A DNA stretch of 64,000 bases. Origin: Salmonirosea aquatica (GTDB lineage: Bacteria; Bacteroidota; Bacteroidia; Cytophagales; Spirosomataceae). The notes under the pieces were generated by a model. It saw only the letters and a list, made by a program, of their open reading frames with translations, made no database searches and was not told where the DNA came from. Location: NCBI RefSeq assembly GCF_009296315.1, contig NZ_WHLY01000002.1:3330501-3394500 (forward strand), in the 5' to 3' direction. The translations under genes were made by a program, and so were the position numbers. This document shows, one piece after another, positions 25,478 to 33,746 of this stretch; the first letter of the stretch is position 1; each line of letters opens with the position of its first letter.

Positions 25478-28417
25478 TCAGTACCCGCTCTGATCGTAGA
25501 AGGAGCGGCGGCGGGTTAGTTTCAAATCCTGCAGGATGGACGACTTGGCTTTGAGCGTGAAAGAATAGTTGCTGGCCCGGAACTGGCTGCCGGCAAAGGG
25601 CGTCCAGTTGAACGACATATCCCAGCAGTGCAGGTCGCGGTAGAGCGACACCGTAGTGATGGACGGGCTGAGCGCCTGGAAGTCGAAGCCCGTCTGTAGG
25701 CTGATTTTCCACTTGGGCGTCAGGCTCAGGTCACCCGTGGCGTTGACGGTCTGGACGAGGCTGGCCTTTTGCAAGCCAAACCGGCTCAGTCCGAAGTTGT
25801 AGCTGAGCGAAATATTCCAGGGAATATCGAAATCCACGTACAGGTCGGGGTTGCGCTGGATGAATTCCAGCTGTTCGGGGGTAGCCTGCGGATTCTGTGG
25901 GTTCGGGGGTACCGGCTTCGTCTTGGGATCTTTTTTCTTGGGATTGAAATTGGTGCTGAACGCAAAATTCAGGTTTTGCAGGCGCGCCAGTCCCTGCCCG
26001 CGCTTGATCGCGAACTCGTTGATCTTGATGCCTGCCGTATTGCTGGCGCTTCGCGGATCGAGCACATAGGCATAGGGATCGAGCGTCAGATTGAAGTTCA
26101 TGTTCAGGTTCCGGGCGATCTGCGTGTTGGCATTGATGGCAATGTTCGACAGTTTCAGCGAGTCGGCAATCAGGTTGTAGCTACCCCCGAAACTGAGGTT
26201 GTCCAGCAGCATCACTTTCTCAAACTGCTGGTCGGCGGTATCGCTTTTCGACCGCAGTTTCATCTCAAACGAGTTGTTGAGACTATACGAAATCACGCCC
26301 GAGGCTTTGCCATTGCTGCTGGTGCTACCAATGCCCCGGTAGCGCGACAGAAAGCGCGTATCTCCCGCCTCATTGATCCTGACCTGTTGATAAAAACCGA
26401 AGTTGTCTCCCGAAAAATCAGGCGTGTAGCTGAACGAAATCGCCGGAATCACCGTGTGGCGGATCGCTTCCAACCGACGGCCCTGGATCTGAAAGGTACC
26501 ATAAAAACGCGTGTTCATACCGGCTCCGAACGAATAGCTGTACTCGCTGCCGAACTGGTTGAGCGTATCGATCCGAATCTGGTTGTTGCCTACATAGTTG
26601 TACCGGTACTGCTTGGTGAATACTTCACCCTGTAAGGACAAGCTGGGCGTAAAATTGACGAAGCGCAGGAGCTTGAAATTGGGCAGTGAAATCGGCAGCG
26701 AATAGCGTCCCGTAAACTGAGCGTCGCGCAGTAGGGTAGGTAGGTTGCCGAAGTTAAAATCGATCACCTGCTCGCCGCTCACCCGGCTGCTATCAATAGA
26801 ATTGACCACGACAAAACCTAGCCTTGAATAGCTGGTATCGATGGCCGAAAGAGAGTTATTGACGCTATAATCGCCGTTAAAGTCCAGGCCCAGGCGAAAA
26901 CTCTCGTACCAGCGACCCTTTCCGCCATTGAGAGCAAAGGGGGCGATCTGGTTGATGCCGAAGTTAAACTGCGTCGAGACATCCGTTTTCCCACCTTCGC
27001 GGCGTCCTGTAGAAGGTACCACCTGGCCGAAGTTCTGGTTGACCCGCAGGCTCGCCCCGGCGCGGGCATACTGCCCGAAGGTACGGTTGTACTGCACCGA
27101 CGAACTGGCCACATTGGAAATATAGCGCTGATTGTCCAGCGCATTGTACTGGTTGAAGCTATTGCTGGTCACGTTCACGTTGGCCGAGAACGTGGAGTTA
27201 CCCCGCGGGACCGGCGCGTGCGACCAGATGACGCTAAAATCATTGCGACCCGGTCGATTGAGTAATTTGTCAATCTCATCGCCTGATTTGTTACGGTTGA
27301 AGCGCAGGGCCACGTTACCGTTGTAGCGGTAACGCTTGGTATAAACCGAGCTGACGCCCAGCCCCCAGCTACCGGTGGAGTAGATTTGCCCGGTTACGGT
27401 TGCGTTGAAGCGTTCACTGACAGCAAAGTAGTAGCCCCCGTCACGCAGAAAAAAGCCACGTCCGTTGGGCTCTTCGCCATAGGCTGGGAAGATAATTCCG
27501 GAAGTGCCGATCTCTTTTTTCTTGGGAAAAGGAAAGAAACCGAACGGCAGACCCACGGGTAGGGGTACATCGGCAATCACCAGATTAAAAGGCCCCGACA
27601 CGACCTGTTTGTTATCGATCAGCTTGATCTTGGGGGCATTGATATAAAAGTGCGGATGGGTGAGGTTGCAGGTCGTGTAGATAGCCCCCTTGATGTACAG
27701 ATTCCCTTCGTCGTCCTTTTTGACCTGATCGCCCCGGATGTTACCCTCGCCCTGCTGGGTTATTATCTCACGGATGAAGCCCTTCTTAGTTTTGTAGTTG
27801 TAGCGCAGTTCGCGGGTATTGTAGCTTTCGGGGCCATCCTGAAAGATGGGGTCGCCGATGGTTTTCTTGGTGGTGGAGTCGTAGGTACCCTTGGCAAAAA
27901 TCTCATTCGTAGTCCAGTCGATACGGATGTAGTCGGCTTTGAGCTGGATGGTACCGTACTTCACCTCGGCGTCGCCGTACAGGTGTACCTGCTTGCCATC
28001 CACATCCATAATAGTGGAGTCCTGGGATTGGTACTCGACCGTCGATTGCAGGTCGCTTTCTTTGGCCAGCGAGTCGCGCAGAAGCGAGTCACGGACCATG
28101 CTCAAGGAATCGTTCAGGGCGACGCTGATACCATTGCGCAGGGCCGTAGTATCGGTTGGAGTAAGGGTGTCGGAAGCAACTGAATCGGGGGCAATAGCGG
28201 GCTGAATCGCGGCCAGGGTATCCGCCTTTGCCACACTGCGGGCTTGGCGGGCTGATCGGCCCGATTGTTGCTGTGTGGTTACGCATCCCCCGAGCAGAAA
28301 TGCCCAGAAGCACAGCCATATACTAAACCGATTTTTTTTCAGTTGTAACAAATAGACTATTTTTGCAAATAATAAGGATGTCAAAATTAGTGGAGAAACC
28401 ACTATGGAGTAACGCAC
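25478..28417 (-). CDS. lptD: LptD-like LPS-assembly outer-membrane protein
   Basis: The Bacteroidota form of LptD, which places lipopolysaccharide in the outer leaflet of the outer membrane. After an N-terminal hydrophobic stretch (IWLCFWAFLLGGC, which could be a lipobox) there is a variable Ser/Thr/Asp-rich region. An OstA/LptA-like jellyroll (about residues 115-250, VHLYGDAEVKYGTIQLKADY) comes next, then a long beta-barrel. The start is uncertain: the first ATG (28417) is 13 bp from the divergent amidase start, and its leader overlaps a promoter-like box for that gene. A TTG nearer residue 24 is possible. The neighbourhood with amidase and MlaD is the usual one in this phylum. Confidence 0.85.
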   Translation of the reverse strand: MRYSIVVSPLILTSLLFAKIVYLLQLKKNRFSIWLCFWAFLLGGCVTTQQQSGRSARQARSVAKADTLAAIQPAIAPDSVASDTLTPTDTTALRNGISVALNDSLSMVRDSLLRDSLAKESDLQSTVEYQSQDSTIMDVDGKQVHLYGDAEVKYGTIQLKADYIRIDWTTNEIFAKGTYDSTTKKTIGDPIFQDGPESYNTRELRYNYKTKKGFIREIITQQGEGNIRGDQVKKDDEGNLYIKGAIYTTCNLTHPHFYINAPKIKLIDNKQVVSGPFNLVIADVPLPVGLPFGFFPFPKKKEIGTSGIIFPAYGEEPNGRGFFLRDGGYYFAVSERFNATVTGQIYSTGSWGLGVSSVYTKRYRYNGNVALRFNRNKSGDEIDKLLNRPGRNDFSVIWSHAPVPRGNSTFSANVNVTSNSFNQYNALDNQRYISNVASSSVQYNRTFGQYARAGASLRVNQNFGQVVPSTGRREGGKTDVSTQFNFGINQIAPFALNGGKGRWYESFRLGLDFNGDYSVNNSLSAIDTSYSRLGFVVVNSIDSSRVSGEQVIDFNFGNLPTLLRDAQFTGRYSLPISLPNFKLLRFVNFTPSLSLQGEVFTKQYRYNYVGNNQIRIDTLNQFGSEYSYSFGAGMNTRFYGTFQIQGRRLEAIRHTVIPAISFSYTPDFSGDNFGFYQQVRINEAGDTRFLSRYRGIGSTSSNGKASGVISYSLNNSFEMKLRSKSDTADQQFEKVMLLDNLSFGGSYNLIADSLKLSNIAINANTQIARNLNMNFNLTLDPYAYVLDPRSASNTAGIKINEFAIKRGQGLARLQNLNFAFSTNFNPKKKDPKTKPVPPNPQNPQATPEQLEFIQRNPDLYVDFDIPWNISLSYNFGLSRFGLQKASLVQTVNATGDLSLTPKWKISLQTGFDFQALSPSITTVSLYRDLHCWDMSFNWTPFAGSQFRASNYSFTLKAKSSILQDLKLTRRRSFYDQSGY
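28358..28365 (+). promoter_or_regulatory. -7 box for the amidase-mlaD operon
   Basis: TATTTTTG matches TAnnTTTG and lies 66 bp before the amidase ATG. The region at the -33 distance is a run of T without a clear TTTG. It overlaps the predicted 5' end of lptD on the other strand. Confidence 0.45.
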
Positions 28418-28430
28418 GAACCCAAAAATA

Positions 28431-29231
28431 ATGTTAAAAGTTCTTAAAATCGCAGGTGCAGCGGGTTGTCTGGCAGCAAGCCTGGCCTTTGCTTTTCAAC
28501 AAGAACCCGTATCAGAAAATAACCCCGGACTTGTCGATGTGGTCGTCATCGACGCGGGCCACGGCGGCCACGACTCAGGTACCCGAGGCAAAACCGCCCG
28601 CGAATCCCGCACCACCCTCAAAATCGCCCTGGCGCTGGGCAAGAAAATCAAAGCCGAAATGCCCGAAGTGAAGGTACTCTATACCCGTACCTCCGATGTT
28701 TTTGTGGAGCTGGACGAGCGCTCGGCCTACGCCAACCGCAACCGGGCCGATCTGTTCATCTCCATTCATTGCAATTCAAGCCCTAGCTCGAGCCGGGCGC
28801 TGGGCACCGAGACCTACGTGATGGGGCTTCACAAATCGGCGGGAAACCTGGAAGTAGCCAAACGGGAAAACTCGGTTATTCTGAAGGAGAAAGACTACAA
28901 GGAAAAGTACAAGGGCTACGATCCTACCTCTCCACTATCCCACATCATGCTGGCCAATTACCAAAGTGCCTTCCTCAGTAGCAGTTTACGGTTTGCCGGG
29001 CAGGTCGAGCGGCAGTTCAGAACCCTCTCGGAACGGAAGAGCCGGGGCGTGAAACAGGCCGGATTTCTGGTGCTCTGGCGTACCAACATGCCTAGCGTAC
29101 TGGTGGAGACAGGCTTTTTGAGCAATCCTACCGAAGAAGCGTACCTCAACTCAAGCGACGGACAGGACGAAGTAGCCCAGGCCGTTTTTAGTGCGTTTAA
29201 ACAATACCGTAAGGACATGGAACGATATTAG
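28431..29231 (+). CDS. N-acetylmuramoyl-L-alanine amidase (Amidase_3)
   Basis: A zinc amidase that splits the bond between muramic acid and the stem peptide, needed for separating daughter cells. The N-terminal segment VLKIAGAAGCLAASLAFAF looks like a signal peptide. The catalytic domain starts VVVIDAGHGGHDSG (first zinc His in AGHGG), has the basic block RESRTT with the second ligand Glu, ISIHCNSS with the third His, and VLVETGFLSN with the catalytic Glu. The length is typical. It is followed 50 bp later by the MlaD gene in the same operon. Confidence 0.92.
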   Translation: MLKVLKIAGAAGCLAASLAFAFQQEPVSENNPGLVDVVVIDAGHGGHDSGTRGKTARESRTTLKIALALGKKIKAEMPEVKVLYTRTSDVFVELDERSAYANRNRADLFISIHCNSSPSSSRALGTETYVMGLHKSAGNLEVAKRENSVILKEKDYKEKYKGYDPTSPLSHIMLANYQSAFLSSSLRFAGQVERQFRTLSERKSRGVKQAGFLVLWRTNMPSVLVETGFLSNPTEEAYLNSSDGQDEVAQAVFSAFKQYRKDMERY

Positions 29232-29281
29232 TGGTATTTTCGTAGAAAAAACGAACGATTTCTTCATCACGATTTCTATCC

Positions 29282-30283
29282 ATGAAAGTTTCCAAGGAGT
29301 TGAAAGTAGGGATTCTATCCATTATTACGGTGGCAATGCTCTATTTCGGCTTTAATTTCCTCAAAGGATCTGACCTCTTTTCCCGCACCAATACTTACTT
29401 CGTCGTGTATGATAATGTCGACGGATTGACTTCCTCCAATCCGGTGACCCTGAACGGATTATCGGTAGGTCGTGTTCAAAGCATCAAAATCCAGCAGGAC
29501 CGCAACAACCAGCTGCTGGTGGCAATGGAAGTCAGGAACGACATCATACTCCGGCAAGGTACCCAGGCGGTTCTGGCCGATGGGGGACTGCTGGGGGATA
29601 AAGCCATTCGACTGCAAATAAGCCCGACCGGAGCACAATTGGAAAACGGCGACACATTGCAGGGCCTGAAAGAAGCAGGGATTTCTGCGCTTCTACAGGC
29701 CAAAACGCTGCCCGTCATGGATAAAGCCGATTCACTGGTACGTAACCTCAATGCGGTTACACAGGGTTTCCGGGAAACGGGCGCAATCCTCAATCAGGTG
29801 CTGCGCAACTACGACCAAACCGGAACGGTGCTGCGTAACACACTGGAACGGAATCAAAAGGATCTATCGGCCCTGATTACCAACCTCAGCCAGCTGTCGG
29901 GATCACTGGTTGAAACCGAAAAGCAAGTAGGGCCCCTACTGGCCAAAGCGGACAGCTTTGCCGACTCATTGAAAGCACTCCGCCTGGGCGAAACCGTCAA
30001 CCGGGCCAATCAGCTGGTGGGCCAAATGGAGCAACTGGTCGCTTCTGTCGGATCAGGAGAGGGTACCGCCAGCAAACTGCTCAACGATGACAAGCTCTAC
30101 AACAACCTGAACTACACGATCATCAGCATGAACCAGTTGTTGGCCAATCTGCGTGAGCACCCCAAGCGGTACGTAAATGTCTCCATTTTCGGCAAGAAGG
30201 ACAAAGGTCCGACCGAATCGCCGGTGGATACGACGCTGGAATTCAGAAAGCCCAAAGCAGACTCGATTCCTGACAGTAACTAA
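29282..30283 (+). CDS. mlaD: MlaD family (MCE domain) lipid-transport protein
   Basis: A periplasmic substrate-binding component of a phospholipid transporter that maintains outer-membrane lipid asymmetry. One N-terminal anchor helix (VGILSIITVAMLYFGFNF) is followed by the MCE domain (about 35-120, VYDNVDGLTSSNPVTLNGLSVGRV, GGLLGDKAIRL). A long helical region (about 150-300) comes next, of the sort that forms a tube in MCE hexamers. The C-terminal 30 residues are polar and probably disordered. Genes for the MlaE permease and MlaF ATPase are not adjacent. Confidence 0.88.
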   Translation: MKVSKELKVGILSIITVAMLYFGFNFLKGSDLFSRTNTYFVVYDNVDGLTSSNPVTLNGLSVGRVQSIKIQQDRNNQLLVAMEVRNDIILRQGTQAVLADGGLLGDKAIRLQISPTGAQLENGDTLQGLKEAGISALLQAKTLPVMDKADSLVRNLNAVTQGFRETGAILNQVLRNYDQTGTVLRNTLERNQKDLSALITNLSQLSGSLVETEKQVGPLLAKADSFADSLKALRLGETVNRANQLVGQMEQLVASVGSGEGTASKLLNDDKLYNNLNYTIISMNQLLANLREHPKRYVNVSIFGKKDKGPTESPVDTTLEFRKPKADSIPDSN

Positions 30284-30411
30284 AGTGCAAAGTTTTTCGG
30301 GCCAATCCAACGGCTCTTAGCTGAGAAACTAAGCGTCAACTATTCTTTCAAAACGCTGTATTTTGTCACATGAACTAGGTACCTTGTATCTTGTACTAAG
30401 TACTCACCGCC

Positions 30412-31017
30412 ATGCATGTTCACGAATTAACTAAGCCTGCTTCCCCAATTCCCACCGCCCTGGTTAAGGAAACCATCGACGGTAGGCCCTTCTATTACCC
30501 TAATTTTAAAAAAGTACTAGCCGGGGAGCAAACTCTGGATGACGTTATGGGAAGCAGCACATTACAGAGCTTTATCGTTAGTTTTTTGTTTCGATTTGTA
30601 TACAGGAATCTTGACGAAAAGCAGTATTACTTCTTAGGAAGTGAAATTGGTCTCCACATCGACAAGCGAAACAATCTGGCGGGTGACCTAGCCCTTTTTG
30701 AACGCAGTACCCTAACTATTAAAAAAATCAATGTTCACTATGCCGACGTGCCCCCGAAAGCAGTGGTCGAGGTAGATACCAACATCGATTATTCTGAGGA
30801 AGGTGCTTTCGATTACGTCCACCTGAAAACTCAAAAATTACTGGATTTTGGAGTGCAGCGGGTCATCTGGATTTTTACCATCAGCCGTAAGGTGATCGTG
30901 GCCGAGCCCGGTAAAGACTGGCTTACCAAAGACTGGAATCAGGACATTGAATTGCTGGACGCTAAATTTTTTAATATTGGGAAGTACCTGGCCGAAGAGG
31001 GGATTGAGTTGGAGTAG
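30412..31017 (+). CDS. Uma2/DUF820-like protein (PD-(D/E)XK fold)
   Basis: A small soluble protein of the Uma2 type, a nuclease-fold family that is greatly expanded in cyanobacteria and occurs singly in other phyla. The conserved core is visible as NLAGDLALFE (Asp92) and PPKAVVEVDTN (Glu120), the positions of the metal-binding Asp and Glu. RVIWIFTISRKVIV follows as the next strand pair. The usual C-terminal part is present. Function is not established for the family. It stands alone and is followed by a hairpin that doubles as the upstream part of the next promoter. Confidence 0.7.
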   Translation: MHVHELTKPASPIPTALVKETIDGRPFYYPNFKKVLAGEQTLDDVMGSSTLQSFIVSFLFRFVYRNLDEKQYYFLGSEIGLHIDKRNNLAGDLALFERSTLTIKKINVHYADVPPKAVVEVDTNIDYSEEGAFDYVHLKTQKLLDFGVQRVIWIFTISRKVIVAEPGKDWLTKDWNQDIELLDAKFFNIGKYLAEEGIELE

Positions 31018-31045
31018 TTCAACCTGGCTTAAAAGGATCACTTTC

Positions 31046-31080
31046 AAAAGTCGTTTGCTTACGGGCGGGCGACTTTTTAT
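31046..31080 (+). terminator. Terminator of the Uma2-like gene, overlapping the next promoter
   Basis: Arms AAAAGTCG (31046-31053) and CGACTTTT (31070-31077) with a 16-nt loop, then a T-rich run. The loop begins with the TTTG -33 element of the carboxylase promoter. Confidence 0.6.
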
Positions 31081-31085
31081 TTTTG
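31054..31085 (+). promoter_or_regulatory. Bacteroidota promoter of the acyl-CoA carboxylase gene
   Basis: TTTG at 31054-31057, a 20-bp spacer and TATTTTTG at 31078-31085, both exact. The ATG at 31135 is 50 bp downstream. Confidence 0.7.
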
Positions 31086-31134
31086 ATGGAAATACGCATC
31101 CACCGATTTCTCAAAAAACTACTTCATCAACCCC

Positions 31135-32748
31135 ATGACTGAGCCCGCTTCTTTGACCGAACTTCTTGACGATTACAATGTCCGCTATGCTACCGTACAA
31201 CTGGGCGGAGGCATAAAAAAGATTGAAAGCCAGCATAATAAGGGCAAACTCACCGCCCGCGAACGGGTGCATTACCTGCTCGATGAAAACTCGTATTTCC
31301 TGGAAATCGGAGCTTTTGCCGGGGAGGGGATGTACGAAGATGAAGGCGGCTGTCCCGCGGGTGGCGTCGTGGTGGGCATCGGGTACGTTGCGGGACGGCT
31401 GTGCGTGGTGGTGGCCAACGATGCCACGGTGAAAGCCGGAGCATGGTTTCCTATCACGGCCAAGAAAAACCTCCGGGCTCAGGAAGTAGCGATGGAAAAC
31501 CATCTGCCGATTATCTATCTGGTCGACAGCGCTGGCGTGTACCTGCCCATGCAAGCCGAGGTATTTGCCGATAAGGAGCATTTCGGACGTGTTTTTCGGA
31601 ACAACGCCCACATGTCGGCCCTGGGCATACCCCAAATTGCTGCCATCATGGGTAGCTGCGTGGCGGGCGGGGCCTACCTACCTATCATGTCCGACGAGGC
31701 GCTGATTGTAGAAGGTACCGGATCGGTATTTCTGGCCGGGCCATACTTGGTCAAGTCGTCAGTAGGCGAGGAAGTAGATGCCGAAACCCTGGGTGGTGCC
31801 ACGATGCATTGCGAAATTTCGGGAGTGACCGACAACAAGTACCCCGACGATAAAAGCTGCCTGGACGCCATCCGGCGGAGTATGAGTAAACTGGGCGCTC
31901 CCGAAAACGCTGGTTTCAGCCGTGTTGAGGCGGTACTTCCGAAACGCCAGCCGGATGAAATCTTTGAAATTTTACCGGCCGACCGCTTCCGACCCTATGA
32001 CATGACCCAGCTTTTGGAATGCATCGTGGACGATTCGGAACTGGAAGAGTATAAGCCCGACTACGGCAAAACGTTGCTCTGTGCTTACGCCCGGGTAGAG
32101 GGCTGGGCGGTAGGGATCGTAGCCAATCAGCGCAAAATGGTCAAGTCCGGCAAAGGGGAGATGCAGATGGGCGGTGTGATTTACGGTGAGGCCGCCGACA
32201 AAGCCGCCCGTTTTATCATGAATTGCAACCAGAAGAAAATCCCTTTACTGTTTTTTCACGATGTGACGGGCTTCATGGTCGGCAGCCGCGCCGAGCAGGG
32301 AGGCATCATCAAGGACGGTGCCAAAATGGTGAACGCCGTAGCCAACTCGGTCGTGCCAAAATTTACATTCATTGTGGGTAATTCCTACGGTGCTGGCAAC
32401 TACGCCATGTGTGGCAAGGCCTACGACCCGCGCCTGATCTACGCCTGGCCCACCGCCCAGATGGCCGTGATGAGTGGCGCTGCCGCCGCCAAAACGCTGG
32501 TACAAATTGAATCGGCTTCGCTTAAAGCCAAAGGAAAAGAAATAACTCCCGAGGCCGAGCAAGAGCTGTTGAAAGAAATTACAGATCGCTATAATGAACA
32601 ACTTTCACCTTACTACGCCGCCGCCCGCCTGTGGGTGGATGGCATCATTGATCCGCGCGAAACCCGGCGCATCATTTCGCTGGGTATAGAAGCAGCCAAT
32701 CAGGCTCCGATTACGCAACGCTTTAATGTAGGGGCTATTCAAGTATAG
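31135..32748 (+). CDS. Acyl-CoA carboxylase, carboxyltransferase (beta) subunit
   Basis: The carboxyltransferase half of a biotin-dependent carboxylase. It moves carboxyl from biotin to an acyl-CoA in branched-chain amino acid or propionate metabolism. Sequence features fit the methylcrotonyl-CoA carboxylase branch best: GKLTARERVHYLLDE near the start, GGCPAGGVVVGIG, IYLVDSAGVYLPMQAEVF, GSCVAGGAYLPIMSDE, and GNSYGAGNYAMCGKAYDPR in the second crotonase-like half. The length of 537 aa matches. No biotin-carboxylase subunit lies nearby, so the partner is encoded elsewhere. It has its own promoter and is followed by a dehydrogenase of a related pathway. Confidence 0.88.
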   Translation: MTEPASLTELLDDYNVRYATVQLGGGIKKIESQHNKGKLTARERVHYLLDENSYFLEIGAFAGEGMYEDEGGCPAGGVVVGIGYVAGRLCVVVANDATVKAGAWFPITAKKNLRAQEVAMENHLPIIYLVDSAGVYLPMQAEVFADKEHFGRVFRNNAHMSALGIPQIAAIMGSCVAGGAYLPIMSDEALIVEGTGSVFLAGPYLVKSSVGEEVDAETLGGATMHCEISGVTDNKYPDDKSCLDAIRRSMSKLGAPENAGFSRVEAVLPKRQPDEIFEILPADRFRPYDMTQLLECIVDDSELEEYKPDYGKTLLCAYARVEGWAVGIVANQRKMVKSGKGEMQMGGVIYGEAADKAARFIMNCNQKKIPLLFFHDVTGFMVGSRAEQGGIIKDGAKMVNAVANSVVPKFTFIVGNSYGAGNYAMCGKAYDPRLIYAWPTAQMAVMSGAAAAKTLVQIESASLKAKGKEITPEAEQELLKEITDRYNEQLSPYYAAARLWVDGIIDPRETRRIISLGIEAANQAPITQRFNVGAIQV

Positions 32749-32807
32749 TTTACTTGTTAACCCTGCTACGGATTCAATCAGATTCAAACCAAACCAACCT
32801 ATCCATT

Positions 32808-33686
32808 ATGTCCGAAAAAATTGCCTTCATGGGTCTGGGTACCCTAGGTACCCCCATTGCCGCTAATCTTATTCAGGATGGTCATGAAGTCACGGTCTGG
32901 AACCGTACTCCCGGCAAAGCTCAGTCGCTGCTGGACCAGGGTGCCAGCGAGGCCGATAGTCCCAAAGATGCCGTCACACCGGGCGGGGTAATTGTATCTG
33001 TATTGGCCAACGATGCTGCCGTAAAGGAAACCGTTACGAAAGAAGTTCTGGAAAAATTAGGTGAAGGCGGTCTGCATATTTCCATGAGCACCATTGCTCC
33101 CGCTACGGCGCGTCGCCTGGCCGAAATGCACGAGTGGTACGGGGTGGGTTATGTGGCTGCTCCGATATTCGCCCGTCCCGAAGCCGTAACGGCCCGTATT
33201 GGGAATCTGTGCGTGTCGGGCGAAGCAAAAGCGAAGGAACGGGCCAGACCCATTATCGCTCCCTCGGTCAAAGGATTTTTTGATTTTGGTGATGAGGTAG
33301 GAGCTGCCAACGTGGTGAAGCTGGCCGGGAATTTTATGATTGCCGCCAGCATGGAAATGATGGCCGAAGCCTTCACGATGGGTGAAAAAAGCGGGGTACC
33401 CCGGCAGGCGATGTACGATATGTTTACCCAAACGCTCTTTGCTACGCCAATTTTCCAGGGCTATGGACGGATGATCCACCAAAACAACTACGAAACGGTG
33501 GGATTCAAGTTGCCTTTAGGACTGAAAGACTTAAATCTGGTACTGGAAGCATCCTCGGATGTGCAGGTACCCATGCCGCTGGCCAACCTGCTCCGCGACC
33601 GCCTGCTGTCGGCCATTGCCAAAGGCCGGGACAACCTGGACTGGACGGCGCTCGCGCAGGGGGTATCGGATGATGCAGGATTGTAA
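32808..33686 (+). CDS. NAD(P)-dependent beta-hydroxyacid dehydrogenase family protein
   Basis: A cytoplasmic oxidoreductase of the 3-hydroxyisobutyrate dehydrogenase/6-phosphogluconate dehydrogenase-like family. The cofactor motif FMGLGTLGTPIAANLIQDGH is at the N-terminus, followed by VTVWNRTPGK; Asn-Arg at the end of the second strand favours NADP. The catalytic Lys is expected in the GAANVVKLAGNFM helix. The start is the ATG at 32808, which gives the fold at residue 3; longer sequence upstream is intergenic. With the carboxylase upstream it may act in valine or related degradation, but the substrate is not fixed by sequence (glyoxylate/succinic semialdehyde reductases look similar). Confidence 0.85.
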   Translation: MSEKIAFMGLGTLGTPIAANLIQDGHEVTVWNRTPGKAQSLLDQGASEADSPKDAVTPGGVIVSVLANDAAVKETVTKEVLEKLGEGGLHISMSTIAPATARRLAEMHEWYGVGYVAAPIFARPEAVTARIGNLCVSGEAKAKERARPIIAPSVKGFFDFGDEVGAANVVKLAGNFMIAASMEMMAEAFTMGEKSGVPRQAMYDMFTQTLFATPIFQGYGRMIHQNNYETVGFKLPLGLKDLNLVLEASSDVQVPMPLANLLRDRLLSAIAKGRDNLDWTALAQGVSDDAGL

Positions 33687-33705
33687 AAAAAAGGCGCAAA
33701 CCAGG

Positions 33706-33729
33706 TGTCGGATTTTTTTAAATCCGACA
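33706..33729. terminator. Hairpin between convergent genes
   Basis: TGTCGGATTT (33706-33715) pairs perfectly with AAATCCGACA (33720-33729) around TTTT. No T-run follows on the plus strand, but the hairpin sits between two converging stops and is the only termination candidate there. Confidence 0.45.
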
Positions 33730-33746
33730 TCCGGCTTGTCATCTGC

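Noticed and set aside
25769-26635. Open frame of 288 codons antisense to lptD
   Set aside because: Arg/Gly/Val-rich composition without motifs, and fully inside a convincing lptD barrel.
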